A stretch of DNA of 64,000 bases, from the NCBI GenBank assembly GCA_963603365.1, contig CAVCMI010000023.1, positions 99,516 through 163,515 of the forward strand, written 5' to 3'. Positions 9,701 to 19,073 of the stretch are shown piece by piece. Source of the DNA: F23-D06 sp963603365 (lineage in GTDB: Bacteria > Bacteroidota > Bacteroidia > Bacteroidales > WCHB1-69). Both the position numbers and the translations under genes were made by a program. The notes beneath the pieces were generated by a model. It was given only the letters and a program-made list of their open reading frames with translations, was not told the DNA's origin and made no database searches. Position 1 is the first letter of the stretch. Every line of letters begins with the position of its first letter.

Positions 9701-12700
9701 CGACCTCTCACAGGTGTATTCGGGGCCGGTGACACTTGAGAACGGCTGGGTTACAATACGCTTCGATGTGCCGTTTGCCTATGCGGGCGAGTCTGTGGTA
9801 GTAGCCGTATTGAACAACAGCGGTACAGAAAACGGATCCTTCATCTCCTATATGCACGCCACCCAAGGGACTATGGCATTGGAAAGAACTTCATATTACC
9901 CCATTGATATGGAAAATCCTCAGGATATTTCACGTTATAGCAGACGAAATGATATGCAATTCTGTACATCAAGTTCTTATCGTATGCTGTCCAGAGACAC
10001 TACGGTTTACATTACGGAGGGTGCGGTGTACGACTTTTACGGCACGCAACTCAGCCGTCAGGGCGTATACAGTCACCGATGGGTGGTTGACGACGACTGT
10101 GACAGCCTGGTGACCCTTACGCTGAAAGTGCGCAAAATCATCTATGTCACCACTACGGGCGCAGGACTCCGCGACGGCTCTTCATGGCAGAATGCTACCG
10201 ACTTGCAGACCGCCCTCGACACGGCGAACACCTTTACAGATGTTTTACCATGCATTTATGTCAAGCGCGGCACCTACCCGGGCAACGTGACGGGCAAGAA
10301 CAGTTTTGTCATAAAACCCAACGCACAAGTTTACGGCGGTTTTGCCGGCAACGAGCCCGCCGACTTCAACTTGGACAGTCGGGACATTGAGGGCAACCCG
10401 ACCGTCCTGTTCGGTTCCAACGCCCGCCGAGTGTTGTATCAGGAGTCTGATTTTGCATCAGGCAAGGAGACGGTCATCGACGGTTTTACCATACGTGGAG
10501 GTGCGATAAACGACAGCGTCACCTCTGGCGGTGCAGTCTATATGAGAAAAGGTTGTATGCTCCGCAACTGTACAATAATGGCCAACAATGCGAATGTGAC
10601 GAGCAGTCTCGCAACCGAAATCAGAGGCGTTGCAGTTCTCAATTACGGTGGCACGGTGAAAGACTGTACAATAAAAAACAACAGGGTGAACGTGGCCAGC
10701 ACAGCAAGTACAAGATACGAAATCAACGGAATAGGGCTGTTTAATATGGGCGGCACTATACAGGGCTGCATCATACAGAACAATACGGTTGTATATGACG
10801 GCAACAACATCACCCCCTCGTATGGCGGCGGCATTTATTGCGATGGAGGGACTGTTGTGCTCAATTGTCAAATAACGCAAAACAGCGCCAATGAGGGCGG
10901 TGGCCTACATCTGAGCCAGGATGGTGGTCGGAACTATAATTTCGATAACAAAAATATTACGGTAAACGGCTGTACGATAAGCAATAATGTGGCTCGTACT
11001 TCGGGCGGCGGCGTATATACAAGGGAAATCAATTATGGCTGGGTTGTTTTTTCCATCACAATGTCGAATTGTCATATCGGCAATAACGTGTCAGGTTATG
11101 AGGGCGGCGGTGTGTACGTGAATAAAAATGGAACAATAAGGATGGTAAACTGCAATGTGGTGCGGAACACGGCAGCCAGCGGCGGCGGCGGTTTATATCT
11201 TTACAGCGCAAGAGGACGGGTGGAAGCCTACAACACCATCGTGTGGGGCAACAAGGTAGGCAGCAATGACAACCAGTTGAATGAAACGGCTTTGTTTATT
11301 GCCCAAGGCTGTGCTGTGCAGGGCGGATACAGTGGCGGCATTACCCTGAATGCCGAGAATGACGGCACCGGCTTCGGCTATCCCAGATTTGCCGCTCCTA
11401 CTGCCGCCGCCGGGGTAGATGTGAACAATGCCATCGGCGACTGGTCGCTGTCGGCCGGATCTGCCTGTATCAATGCCGGCAAAAACAGCGCGGTGACAGA
11501 TGATGTTGACTTGCAAGGAAATGTGCGCATACAGCAGGAGAAAGTGGATGTCGGGGCTTTTGAGTCGGCACTCCTCCCGCAGGGGTTGACACCGCAAGCG
11601 CAAAGTAACATCATCTATGTAACGCCTACGGGTGCAGGCTTGCAAGACGGCTCCTCATGGGGCAACGCAACCTCAAACCTGCCCTATGCCATGGAGACTG
11701 CCTGCGGCTGCGAGCCTGTGGCAACGGTGTGGGTTGCGCAAGGCGTATATCCGTTGTCCGCTTTCCTGCAGCCCGGTGTAGCCGTATATGGCGGACTGGC
11801 AGGCAATGAACCCGCCAATTACAATCTGGCACAGCGCAACTTCTCACAACACGCCTCCATCATCGACACGGCAGCATCTTATATCCTGCTTGCGCAAAGC
11901 TATCCGTTTGAGGAGGCATCGCGCGGTGTGCTCGACGGCTTTACGCTGCGCAACGGCGGCATTGCATCCAGTTCTTGGGACGAGGGCAAGTCTTCCGTGA
12001 CCTTGTTGGGAAATATTTCTATGAAGAATGTTCTTTTCACCGGCAATTATAACAACACTGCCACTAATTGCGATTTCTCGTATTGCACATTCAGGCAGAA
12101 CAAACGGAATGGCATTTATGCCAACAATTGCCGGCTGGATGATTGCATCTTTGAAGAAAACGCCTGGAATGGCGTATATGCCAAAGCTTCAGTATTGTCC
12201 CGCTGTACGGCACAGAACAACGGAAATGCTGGCAACTATGCCGGATTCTCACTCTCTAATTCATCGGTGATGTCAGAATGTGTCAGCAGCAACAACTATG
12301 GATACGGCATTTCCAGCACAAGTTCTACGGTATTTAATTCAACTGTCAACAACAATAACGGCCGCGGCTTGCATGCCACCGCCGGCCTGTACTACAATGT
12401 CAATGTCGCAAACAACTCAAACCAGAGTTGTGCAGGTATTTATGCCACAAACAATGCAAAATTCATCAATTGCAATGTCGTGAACAACAAGAGCCTGTCA
12501 ACGAACTATTGTGGCGGCATTTACGGCAAAGACGGCTGCGAGTTCACCAATTGCATCGTATGGGGGAACAAGAACAATTCGGGTGTCAGCAACATAGAGG
12601 GTGGCGGCACCTACTCATACTGCGCCGTTGAGGGCGGCATTGAAGGCACCGCCAATATCAACCTCGCAGCTTCCAACACCGGAACCGGCACTGACCATGT

Positions 12701-15224
12701 GCGCTTCGCCGCTCCCTCCGATACCGCAGGCGTCACGACACAGCAAAACCGCGACTGGCGTCTTTCCGCCGGCTCGGCCTGCATCAATGCCGGCAATGCC
12801 GTCAATACGTCCCTCAATCTCCCGGATGTTGACCTCGCCGGCTCTCTGCGCGTGAAACAGCAGCGCATAGACATCGGCGCATACGAATACGGCGATGTCA
12901 CCTACCAGACCGTCAACGATACCATCTGCCTCGGTTCCGACTTCTTCTTCGGCGACTATTACGTCTATCCCGAAACCGCCGGTCTGTTTGTGGACACCTT
13001 TACCTATTATGAGAACGGCATGGACTATATCGCCAACATCCGTCTAATGGTCGGCGATGTCTATCAGCACAACCTCACCGCCAGCATCTGCGAGGGCGAG
13101 TCATACCTGTTCCACGGCCGGCAACTGACCCAAACAGGTGTTTACGAGGCTTATCTGCAATCCGCAGAAGGCTGCGACAGCACCTTGACGCTGCAATTGA
13201 CCGTTCTTCCGAAGTCTTACCACTCAATTACGGAAACCGCCTGCGAGACCTACACTTGGAACGGCATCACCTACAACGCCAGCGGCGACTATGTGCAGAC
13301 CTTGACGGCAGCGAACGGCTGCGACAGCGTGGTGACGCTGCACCTGACCATCAACCGCACCGTGCGTACCGAGTGGAGCCAAACCGCCTGCGAGACCTAC
13401 ACTTGGAACGGCATCACCTACAACGCCAGCGGCGACTATGTGCAGACCTTGACGGCGGCGAACGGCTGCGACAGCGTGGTGACGCTGCACCTGACCATCA
13501 ACCATAACGTCACGAGCGAATGGAATCACGCAACTTGTGGAGAAAGCTACATTTGGAACGGCATCACCTACCACGCCAGCGGCGACTATGTGCAGACCTT
13601 ACAGACGGCGAACGGCTGCGACAGCGTGGTGACGCTGCACTTGACAATTGTGCCAGATACGATGCCACAGATACTTGTTAGCGGGCAGATTGTCTCTTGT
13701 ACAGGCGGAACGGCCACTTTGTCGCTTGCGGCCCCTTACAGCAATTATGTTTGGTCAACGGGAGACACATCCGCAACGCTAAACGTAACAACTGCAGGCT
13801 ATTATTGGGTGACGGTTACGGACCCGTATGGATGCGAGACGGTTTCTCAGTCTTTGCAGTTGGGTGAGAGCGCTTTGATAGAGGGAACGCCGTCGCTTTG
13901 TATGGTAGGCGTTGAAAATGGCCACAATCTCCTGATTTGGGAAGAAATGAGCGACACAGACGTGCAGTTCTACAAGATTTATCGCGAAAATGACCGGGCA
14001 AATGTTTTTGAACCCTTGGCTGTGGTGTCTTCTTCAGAAGCCAATGTGTATGAAGATAATACATCAGACCCGTCGGTGCGAGCCTACCGTTACAGAATTA
14101 CAGCTATGGATGTCTGCCAAAGCGAGACCCCGCTGAGCACACTGCACAAGACCGTTCACCTTACCATCAACAGGGGCATCGGGAACAGCTGGAACTTGAT
14201 ATGGACACCTTACGAGGGGGCGGAGATTGTTTCTTGCAAACTCTACCGCGGCACTACGCCGTACAATATGCAGCAGATAGCCACAATGCCTGCCACCCTG
14301 ACCTCCTATACCGACTACACTAACCAGAACGGCGCACTGTTTTACCAAATCGAGATGGTGATGGACGGAAACTGTGTCCGCAGAACCCGCGACGTGTCGT
14401 ATGCCGGCGCACGCTCCAATGTGGTGCACAACGGAATGCCGGTACAGATAGAACAAACGCTTGCCGTGTGCGACAGCTTTGTTTGGAACGGAACAACGCT
14501 GACCGCCAGCGGCGACTATGTGGATACGGTTAACGTCAACAACGCATACGACAGCATAACAACCCTGCATCTTACAGTCAATGCGTCTGTGTATGCAGTG
14601 TTGGCTGATACGGTATGCTTCGGTTCCGACTATGCAGCCTATGGGTTTGAATGGATACAGCCCACATCCGGCATACATCGCGACACGCTGCTGCTCACTT
14701 CGGCGGCAGGCTGCGACTCGACGGTTTATTTCACGCTCACCGTACTTGACCTGCCGAGGGTGTCGATTTCTGGCAATCTTGAAGTGCAGCAGGGCGAATC
14801 AACGGTGCTGACCGCTTCGGGCGCAGAAGCATACATATGGTCAACAGGCGAAACCGCAAGTGCAGTGACGGTTGCGCCGTCAGAGACCACAACCTATAGC
14901 GTTACTGGGACCGACGGATACGGCTGCCGCAATGCTGACACGGCTGTTGTTACCGTAAACGTAGGCATTGCAGAACAAAACGAACTGCAGGTACGTTTGT
15001 GGCCCAATCCTGCCGGCAATGTGGTGTTCGTTGAGTGTCAAGGCTTGCAAAGGATTGAGATCTTCGCTGCCACGGGGCAGATGATGATGGCTTATACGTA
15101 TCAGGATGCCGACAACGAGACTGTGCAAGTCAATACCGCACAGTACCCTAACGGAGTCTATCTTGTAAGGGTTACCGATGCCAAAGGCCGTCAGACAACG
15201 CACTCATTGGTGGTCGCACATTAA
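6795..15224 (+). CDS. secreted C10 (streptopain/Spi-type) cysteine protease with beta-helix, repeat and T9SS sorting domains
   Basis: 2809 residues. In order: signal peptide (1 to about 20); Spi-like pro-domain (about 22-130); C10 peptidase (about 150-375) with Cys185 in TGCVATALAQIVRYW, His325 in GGHVFVCDGYD and the INWGW motif at 340-344; two Fn3-like modules (near 505 and 780) sharing GFAQGSGTMLH; two right-handed beta-helix blocks (about 1115-1570 and 1605-2030), each opening with GAGLxDGSSW and ending in ADVGAFE/DIGAYE-like caps; repeats of the type CETYTWNG-SGDYV-NGCDSVVTLHLTI (about 2100-2285); an Ig-like module; and a C-terminal T9SS domain starting at LWPNPAGN and ending near YPNGVYLVRVT. 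It is predicted to be exported by Sec, moved over the outer membrane by T9SS, and anchored or released. Putative role: host-protein cleavage at the cell surface, like PrtT and interpain. Confidence 0.9.
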   Translation: MKKNCSFLLLFVLICTSSYANPIDVRKAQKAAVSYLSAVKNASSPQSRCSLVYSKTDAADEDPLLYVFAVQNGFAVVAGDDAVRPILGYSVNTTLEPGNLPSNVEAYLEGLSQQIKTIRQQQGIADRQVRQEWKALLSDTVNVQAFRQNSTRTAVSPLLSTKWGQGYYFNRYCPEGESGRAVTGCVATALAQIVRYWESPANGFGKHTYNSFYGTLSVDFGAANYQYSLMPDSLDYNTPQAQINEVSKLMYHLGVALSANYGYNATSGYDAAARAAVINHFGFNPYAGLARRDLYTEAQWVSMLKGEIDLGRPVYYSASGTSGGHVFVCDGYDASDYFHINWGWQGYCDGYFTLNNLSTGGYTFDTRHHAIFGLCPVSSPERRMVCNIDGTTEMKVDSVAYIAHTLGYNTGYQSSNYSNVFFNRMILTPQNAGQGIMIEFSQKSNPNMRFTVYDGTDDSGTELFSNNDNAGGSYLSSSDTITIVYNGYWNHTGFLLKATTVSCIPVVHSFECTERTDTSATLSWSMLNDESGTANPRLWQLEYGLRGFAQGSGTMLHPDGTPFTLYGLTQGTEYDAYLTYQCNGGSVNTVGPLHFKTNPYVECFDAIGDDNITNNYYPFSPWHTSYRLTQQLFTAEELAASGIVAGTSLSSISFECSVSCDQVQMFDNITLYLGNTNLSSYSSIQDSIPKSAMQQVWRGTVRLTPSGQKYKYTIFFDTAFVYTGNNIVVAMEKPENNFGRVQCISFYGHYTTENRALNSGGYVDNFCNSISFCTSPSCHRPQQVRYTLLSRHTVRLDWNAGDSQAWNVEYGPQGFAQGSGTMLHTDTNSVLVTHLVSGYYDFYVQANCATEQSRWTKCRVLVVIPSDDTCGTVDKFYTQTEGNITYDMETYEGDLTSTIFPMGYYGSSRNTYTQQLYTESDINKAGVFVGNAITALSFRYGGTAQTKSPIEVYLGNTSLTELRGWVSPSDLSQVYSGPVTLENGWVTIRFDVPFAYAGESVVVAVLNNSGTENGSFISYMHATQGTMALERTSYYPIDMENPQDISRYSRRNDMQFCTSSSYRMLSRDTTVYITEGAVYDFYGTQLSRQGVYSHRWVVDDDCDSLVTLTLKVRKIIYVTTTGAGLRDGSSWQNATDLQTALDTANTFTDVLPCIYVKRGTYPGNVTGKNSFVIKPNAQVYGGFAGNEPADFNLDSRDIEGNPTVLFGSNARRVLYQESDFASGKETVIDGFTIRGGAINDSVTSGGAVYMRKGCMLRNCTIMANNANVTSSLATEIRGVAVLNYGGTVKDCTIKNNRVNVASTASTRYEINGIGLFNMGGTIQGCIIQNNTVVYDGNNITPSYGGGIYCDGGTVVLNCQITQNSANEGGGLHLSQDGGRNYNFDNKNITVNGCTISNNVARTSGGGVYTREINYGWVVFSITMSNCHIGNNVSGYEGGGVYVNKNGTIRMVNCNVVRNTAASGGGGLYLYSARGRVEAYNTIVWGNKVGSNDNQLNETALFIAQGCAVQGGYSGGITLNAENDGTGFGYPRFAAPTAAAGVDVNNAIGDWSLSAGSACINAGKNSAVTDDVDLQGNVRIQQEKVDVGAFESALLPQGLTPQAQSNIIYVTPTGAGLQDGSSWGNATSNLPYAMETACGCEPVATVWVAQGVYPLSAFLQPGVAVYGGLAGNEPANYNLAQRNFSQHASIIDTAASYILLAQSYPFEEASRGVLDGFTLRNGGIASSSWDEGKSSVTLLGNISMKNVLFTGNYNNTATNCDFSYCTFRQNKRNGIYANNCRLDDCIFEENAWNGVYAKASVLSRCTAQNNGNAGNYAGFSLSNSSVMSECVSSNNYGYGISSTSSTVFNSTVNNNNGRGLHATAGLYYNVNVANNSNQSCAGIYATNNAKFINCNVVNNKSLSTNYCGGIYGKDGCEFTNCIVWGNKNNSGVSNIEGGGTYSYCAVEGGIEGTANINLAASNTGTGTDHVRFAAPSDTAGVTTQQNRDWRLSAGSACINAGNAVNTSLNLPDVDLAGSLRVKQQRIDIGAYEYGDVTYQTVNDTICLGSDFFFGDYYVYPETAGLFVDTFTYYENGMDYIANIRLMVGDVYQHNLTASICEGESYLFHGRQLTQTGVYEAYLQSAEGCDSTLTLQLTVLPKSYHSITETACETYTWNGITYNASGDYVQTLTAANGCDSVVTLHLTINRTVRTEWSQTACETYTWNGITYNASGDYVQTLTAANGCDSVVTLHLTINHNVTSEWNHATCGESYIWNGITYHASGDYVQTLQTANGCDSVVTLHLTIVPDTMPQILVSGQIVSCTGGTATLSLAAPYSNYVWSTGDTSATLNVTTAGYYWVTVTDPYGCETVSQSLQLGESALIEGTPSLCMVGVENGHNLLIWEEMSDTDVQFYKIYRENDRANVFEPLAVVSSSEANVYEDNTSDPSVRAYRYRITAMDVCQSETPLSTLHKTVHLTINRGIGNSWNLIWTPYEGAEIVSCKLYRGTTPYNMQQIATMPATLTSYTDYTNQNGALFYQIEMVMDGNCVRRTRDVSYAGARSNVVHNGMPVQIEQTLAVCDSFVWNGTTLTASGDYVDTVNVNNAYDSITTLHLTVNASVYAVLADTVCFGSDYAAYGFEWIQPTSGIHRDTLLLTSAAGCDSTVYFTLTVLDLPRVSISGNLEVQQGESTVLTASGAEAYIWSTGETASAVTVAPSETTTYSVTGTDGYGCRNADTAVVTVNVGIAEQNELQVRLWPNPAGNVVFVECQGLQRIEIFAATGQMMMAYTYQDADNETVQVNTAQYPNGVYLVRVTDAKGRQTTHSLVVAH
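13239..13660 (+). repeat. in-frame tandem repeat of about 147 bp inside the giant protease
   Basis: Three consecutive units start near 13239, 13386 and 13530. The first two are almost identical at DNA level (49 codons each); the third has diverged and carries one extra codon. Each encodes a TWNGITY-SGDYVQTL-GCDSVVTLHLTI module. More diverged copies lie before (near 13090) and after (near 14460). Near-identity of neighbours suggests recent duplication or gene conversion, so copy number may vary. Confidence 0.8.
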
Positions 15225-15250
15225 GAGGGAATTTTGGGGTTTACGTTCGG

Positions 15251-15305
15251 AATGAGGAATGAGGAATGAGGAATGAGGAATGAGGAATGAGGAATGAGGA
15301 ATGAG
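15251..15305. repeat. heptanucleotide tandem repeat (AATGAGG)
   Basis: Seven perfect copies of AATGAGG plus a partial eighth lie between two convergent stops: the protease ends at 15224 and the GT4 gene ends at 15318. The repeat is non-coding. Its length is likely to vary between strains. Confidence 0.9.
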
Positions 15306-15317
15306 TGCCTCTAACCG

Positions 15318-16433
15318 CTAAACCCTACGGTAAAGCCTTATGAGCGAGTCGGCTATGGCTTTGTCGGAGAAACGGGCGAGGTGCTCTTTCCCGAGTGTTT
15401 TCATGCGCTCCTGCAAGTTGCTGTCGCCCAGCACGCGCTCCAGCTGCATGGAGAGTTCTTCAGGGTCTGAAGGCGACACATAGACGCTCCCGGGGCCGCC
15501 GCTCTCTTCAAGGCAGCTGCCCGAGGCTGCAATCACGGGTACTCCGCTCGCCATTGCCTCAATGATGGGTATGCCGAACCCCTCGAACAGGGAAGGATAC
15601 ACAAAAAGCGAGGCAGCTTGATAGATGCACGACAATTCGTCTGACGAGATGCCGGGAATGATAACTACACGATGCTCTAAGCGGTGTTTCCTGATAATGC
15701 TATGCAGAGTTCCTGTATATCCTGTCTCAACCCCTACAATCACGATGGGTATGTCAATTTGCGCAAGTGCCGCCGCCTCGATGATCAGTTTCTGGTTCTT
15801 GCGCTCCTCAATTGCCCCCACATTCAGGATGAACTGCAATGGGAGACGGTATTTTTTTCGCACTAAGTCAATCTCTTCGCTGCTTTTCCTTACATAAAAA
15901 AGAGGGTTGCAACCTTGGTAGATCACCGTAATCTTATCCTCCGGCACGTCGGCCAGGTCGATGAGGTCGCGCCTGGTCTGCTCGCTCACGGCTACTATGG
16001 CATCGGCTATGCGGCAGCTATGCAGGTACTTGAGCCTGTACAGCTGCCGGTCAATCCAGGGATAGAGTTCCGGAAACTTCAGGAAGATGAGGTCGTGCAT
16101 AGTCACGATGCTCCTTGCTTTGGTACGCTCGATGCCGACGGGCAATTCGTGGCTCAACCCGTGAAAGATGTCGGCATTGTCGCGGGCTGCCTCTTTTGGG
16201 GTCGCGAACGTGCGCCACAAGGCAGGCATCATGCGCCAACCTGCACCTTGTGGGCTGACCACGCTTGCGGATGCCGGAATTTGAAAATGTATATGTGGGT
16301 CGGTTCGGGGTGTATAGAGCAGATAATGGTTTTCAGGATAAAGAGTTCCCAATATCCGTATTACGCTGCGGCTGTAGTTGCCCAGTCCGCGGCGGTTGTT
16401 GAAAGCTCTTTTTGCGTCAAACCCGATTGTCAT
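15318..16433 (-). CDS. glycosyltransferase family 4 (mannosyltransferase-like)
   Basis: 371 residues from ATG at 16433 (MTIGFDAKRAFNNRRGLGNY); the seven extra upstream codons in the open frame are unlikely. It is a GT-B fold retaining transferase: N-terminal acceptor domain with GLGNYSR, C-terminal nucleotide-sugar domain with FILNVGAIEERKNQKLIIEA, then SLFEGFGIPIIEAMASGVPV, which holds the EX7E motif. It transfers a sugar from an NDP- or GDP-sugar, probably to an envelope glycan. It is the last gene of a five-gene minus-strand operon, 30 bp after the nitroreductase gene. The substrate is unknown. Confidence 0.9.
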   Translation of the reverse strand: MTIGFDAKRAFNNRRGLGNYSRSVIRILGTLYPENHYLLYTPRTDPHIHFQIPASASVVSPQGAGWRMMPALWRTFATPKEAARDNADIFHGLSHELPVGIERTKARSIVTMHDLIFLKFPELYPWIDRQLYRLKYLHSCRIADAIVAVSEQTRRDLIDLADVPEDKITVIYQGCNPLFYVRKSSEEIDLVRKKYRLPLQFILNVGAIEERKNQKLIIEAAALAQIDIPIVIVGVETGYTGTLHSIIRKHRLEHRVVIIPGISSDELSCIYQAASLFVYPSLFEGFGIPIIEAMASGVPVIAASGSCLEESGGPGSVYVSPSDPEELSMQLERVLGDSNLQERMKTLGKEHLARFSDKAIADSLIRLYRRV

Positions 16434-16463
16434 ATATCTGCAATAAAGTGGCAATATCCCGGG

Positions 16464-17144
16464 TTATTGTTCGGCGGCCTGCGGTTCCGCCTCGTCGATT
16501 CTGTCCGGGATGAGGAGGTCGTCAATCCGGACTTTGGGTACATAATGGATGCCGTCTTTACGGTAGTATCCGTGGTTCTCGTCTGCGGCAATCTCTGTCA
16601 TCCGTATGCTTTCGATGCTTTTGCCGATGGCTATGACCAGCAGCGGCTCGTAGGGGAGGTGCAGCCGGTCTGTCAGTTCGTTTTTGTTGAAAGCACCGAT
16701 GATCAGTCCGTTGAGCCCTGATTCCACCGCTTTTAGCAGGATGCTCTGTGCGCAGATGCCCAGGTCTATGTCCACCATCTTGTTTTCGGGCACTGTCGAG
16801 CAGATGACGATGAACGCTTCGGGGGCAGTGCCTTCAAAGGGGAGGTGGAGTTCCGGAAGTCCGGCTCCCATTTTGACGTTATGCAGCACGATGTCGGCAC
16901 CGTTCTCCCGGGTTACCAGTTTGAAGCGCAGTGCCTGTTGGTTGCGGGCAGAGGGCACTTTGGTGCAAACGGCTGCCAGCCGTTTCAGCATCTCGCGGTT
17001 TACGGGCACTGATGGGTCATATCCACGGCAGCTTCTGTTCTTGAGCAGCAGCAGGTCAAGCGGCTGTCCGGCGTTCTTTATGATGCGCTTGCCCTTGTTG
17101 GAATGCAGTTCCTCGAATTTGCCTTCCAGATAATTGTCGGCCAT
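16464..17144 (-). CDS. nitroreductase family protein
   Basis: 226 residues, a usual size. NRSCRGYDPSVPVNREMLKRL followed by KVPSARNQQALRF is the FMN-binding start of the nitroreductase fold, and GICAQSILLKAVESGLNGLI is the second FMN/dimer region. Such enzymes reduce nitro compounds, quinones or flavins with NAD(P)H; the natural substrate cannot be read here. A tail of about 60 residues is rich in acidic residues. It lies 18 bp after glmS. Confidence 0.88.
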   Translation of the reverse strand: MADNYLEGKFEELHSNKGKRIIKNAGQPLDLLLLKNRSCRGYDPSVPVNREMLKRLAAVCTKVPSARNQQALRFKLVTRENGADIVLHNVKMGAGLPELHLPFEGTAPEAFIVICSTVPENKMVDIDLGICAQSILLKAVESGLNGLIIGAFNKNELTDRLHLPYEPLLVIAIGKSIESIRMTEIAADENHGYYRKDGIHYVPKVRIDDLLIPDRIDEAEPQAAEQ

Positions 17145-17162
17145 GGCAGTCCCGGTGTTTTG

Positions 17163-19013
17163 TTATTCTACAGATACGGACTTGGCCAGGTTTCGCGGTT
17201 TGTCCACATCGCAGCCGCGTAGCCGTGCCACATGATAGGCGAGCAGTTGCAGCGGCACGGAGGCCACCAGTGGCGAAAGGAACTCTTCGGTGCGCGGTAC
17301 CTCAATGCAGTAGTCAGACATGGACTTTATTCTGGTGTCTCCCTCAGACACGACAGAGATGATGACTCCCTTGCGGGCTTTCACCTCCTGGATGTTGCTG
17401 ACCAGTTTGTCGTAGGTTTCCTGTGCTGTGGCCACGAACAATACGGGCATGTTTTCGTCCACAAGGGCAATGGGCCCGTGTTTCATTTCGGCGGCGGGGT
17501 AGCCTTCTGCATGGATGTAGGAGATTTCTTTCAGTTTCAATGCGCCCTCAAGAGCCACGGGGTAGTTAATGCCGCGCCCCATATACAGGATGTCGTTGCG
17601 GGTAGCCACGTACTCGGCCACTTCCTTAACCTGTCCTTCGCTTTTCAGCACGGTCTCTATTTTATCGGGTATGGATTCCAGATCGCTGATTATCTGGTGG
17701 TAGCGAGAGAGGGCGATGGTGCCTTTCTTGCGGGCGAGGCTCAATGCCATTAGTGTCAACACGGTTACTTGCGAGGTGAATGCCTTGGTGGAGGCCACTC
17801 CGATTTCGGGTCCGGCATGGGTGTAGGAACCTGCCATCGTTTCGCGCGCTATTGTGGAGCCGACAACGTTGCAGATGCCGATGACGGTGGCCCCGCGCTT
17901 CTTGGCCAAGTCGATGGCGGCGATGGTGTCGGCCGTCTCGCCCGACTGTGACACGGCAATCAGCACGTCGTCTTCATTGAGTACGGGGTTGCGGTAGCGG
18001 AACTCGGATGCGTATTCCACCTCTACGGGAATGCGCACGAGGTTCTCGATAAGGTATTCTGCAGCCAGTCCGGCGTGCCACGATGTGCCGCAGGCGGCGA
18101 TGATGAAACGCCGTGCGTTCAACATCTTGTGTTCGTACTCTATGATGCCGCCTAACGAAACCACGTCTTTGAGCAGGTTGATGCGGCCGCGCATGCTGTC
18201 GCGCACGGCTTTAGGCTGCTCATAGATCTCTTTCAGCATATAGGTGTCGAAACCTCCTTTCTCCATCTGCTCCAGACTCATCTCAAGTTGCTGGAAATTG
18301 GGGCGTTTCAGGAGATGCTGAGAATCGTGTATGTTCTTGATCCCAAGTTTTCGGTGAGGGTTCACAACGGCCACGTCGCCGTCTTCGAGATAGACTACCT
18401 TTTGGGTGTATTCCACTATCGGAGTGCCGTCGGAGGCGATGAAGTACTCGTCTTTGCCTACGCCGATCAGCAACGGGCTGCCTTTTTTAGCCACAATCAA
18501 TTCATCGGGCGAGGCAGTAGAGAGGATGGCGATGGCGTAGGTTCCCTCCACTTTTGTGAGTGCCAGCAACACGGCGTCTGCCAGCGGAAGCGACTCCTCC
18601 TGCTGCACGAACTGTATGAAGTTCACCAGCACCTCGGTGTCTGTCTCGCTTTGGAACACATAGCCCACCGACTGCAGTTCTTTCTTGAGGCTGAGGTAGT
18701 TCTCGACGATGCCGTTGTGGATGAGCGCCAACGTGCCGTCGCCGGAAAGGTGCGGATGGGCGTTCTCTTCATTCGGCTCACCGTGCGTAGCCCAGCGGGT
18801 GTGGGCGATGCCTGTATGGGCTGATGTGTCTTTCGTGGCGCAATACTCTTCAAGTTCCGAGACTTTCCCTCTTTTCTTGTGCAGTACAATCTGTTTGTTC
18901 TGCTGCAAAGCGACACCGGCACTGTCGTAGCCGCGGTATTCCAGCCGTTTGAGTCCATTGATAAGGATAGGGTAGGCATCCCTGCTGCCTGTATAGGCGA
19001 CAATTCCACACAT
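17163..19013 (-). CDS. glmS: glutamine-fructose-6-phosphate aminotransferase (isomerizing)
   Basis: 616 residues, full length. It makes glucosamine-6-phosphate from fructose-6-phosphate and glutamine, the entry to UDP-GlcNAc for peptidoglycan, LPS and the capsule further right. The N-terminal nucleophile Cys2 begins the glutaminase domain (MCGIVAYTGSRDAYP), with HTRWATHG and HNGIVENY. Two SIS domains follow (about 285-470 and 460-606), with SQSGETADT, GVASTKAFTSQ and a C-terminus ending RNLAKSVSVE, which fits the family. It lies 60 bp after the DUF4270 gene. Confidence 0.97.
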   Translation of the reverse strand: MCGIVAYTGSRDAYPILINGLKRLEYRGYDSAGVALQQNKQIVLHKKRGKVSELEEYCATKDTSAHTGIAHTRWATHGEPNEENAHPHLSGDGTLALIHNGIVENYLSLKKELQSVGYVFQSETDTEVLVNFIQFVQQEESLPLADAVLLALTKVEGTYAIAILSTASPDELIVAKKGSPLLIGVGKDEYFIASDGTPIVEYTQKVVYLEDGDVAVVNPHRKLGIKNIHDSQHLLKRPNFQQLEMSLEQMEKGGFDTYMLKEIYEQPKAVRDSMRGRINLLKDVVSLGGIIEYEHKMLNARRFIIAACGTSWHAGLAAEYLIENLVRIPVEVEYASEFRYRNPVLNEDDVLIAVSQSGETADTIAAIDLAKKRGATVIGICNVVGSTIARETMAGSYTHAGPEIGVASTKAFTSQVTVLTLMALSLARKKGTIALSRYHQIISDLESIPDKIETVLKSEGQVKEVAEYVATRNDILYMGRGINYPVALEGALKLKEISYIHAEGYPAAEMKHGPIALVDENMPVLFVATAQETYDKLVSNIQEVKARKGVIISVVSEGDTRIKSMSDYCIEVPRTEEFLSPLVASVPLQLLAYHVARLRGCDVDKPRNLAKSVSVE

Positions 19014-19073
19014 GATTTTTGTTGTTTAAATGATTATTAGAGTGAAAAGGGACCGAAGCCCCGTATATTGCGT

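Noticed and set aside
10500..12900. CRISPR-like repeats in the giant protease gene
   Set aside because: The repeated pattern is protein-level (beta-helix turns) with variable DNA and no uniform spacers.
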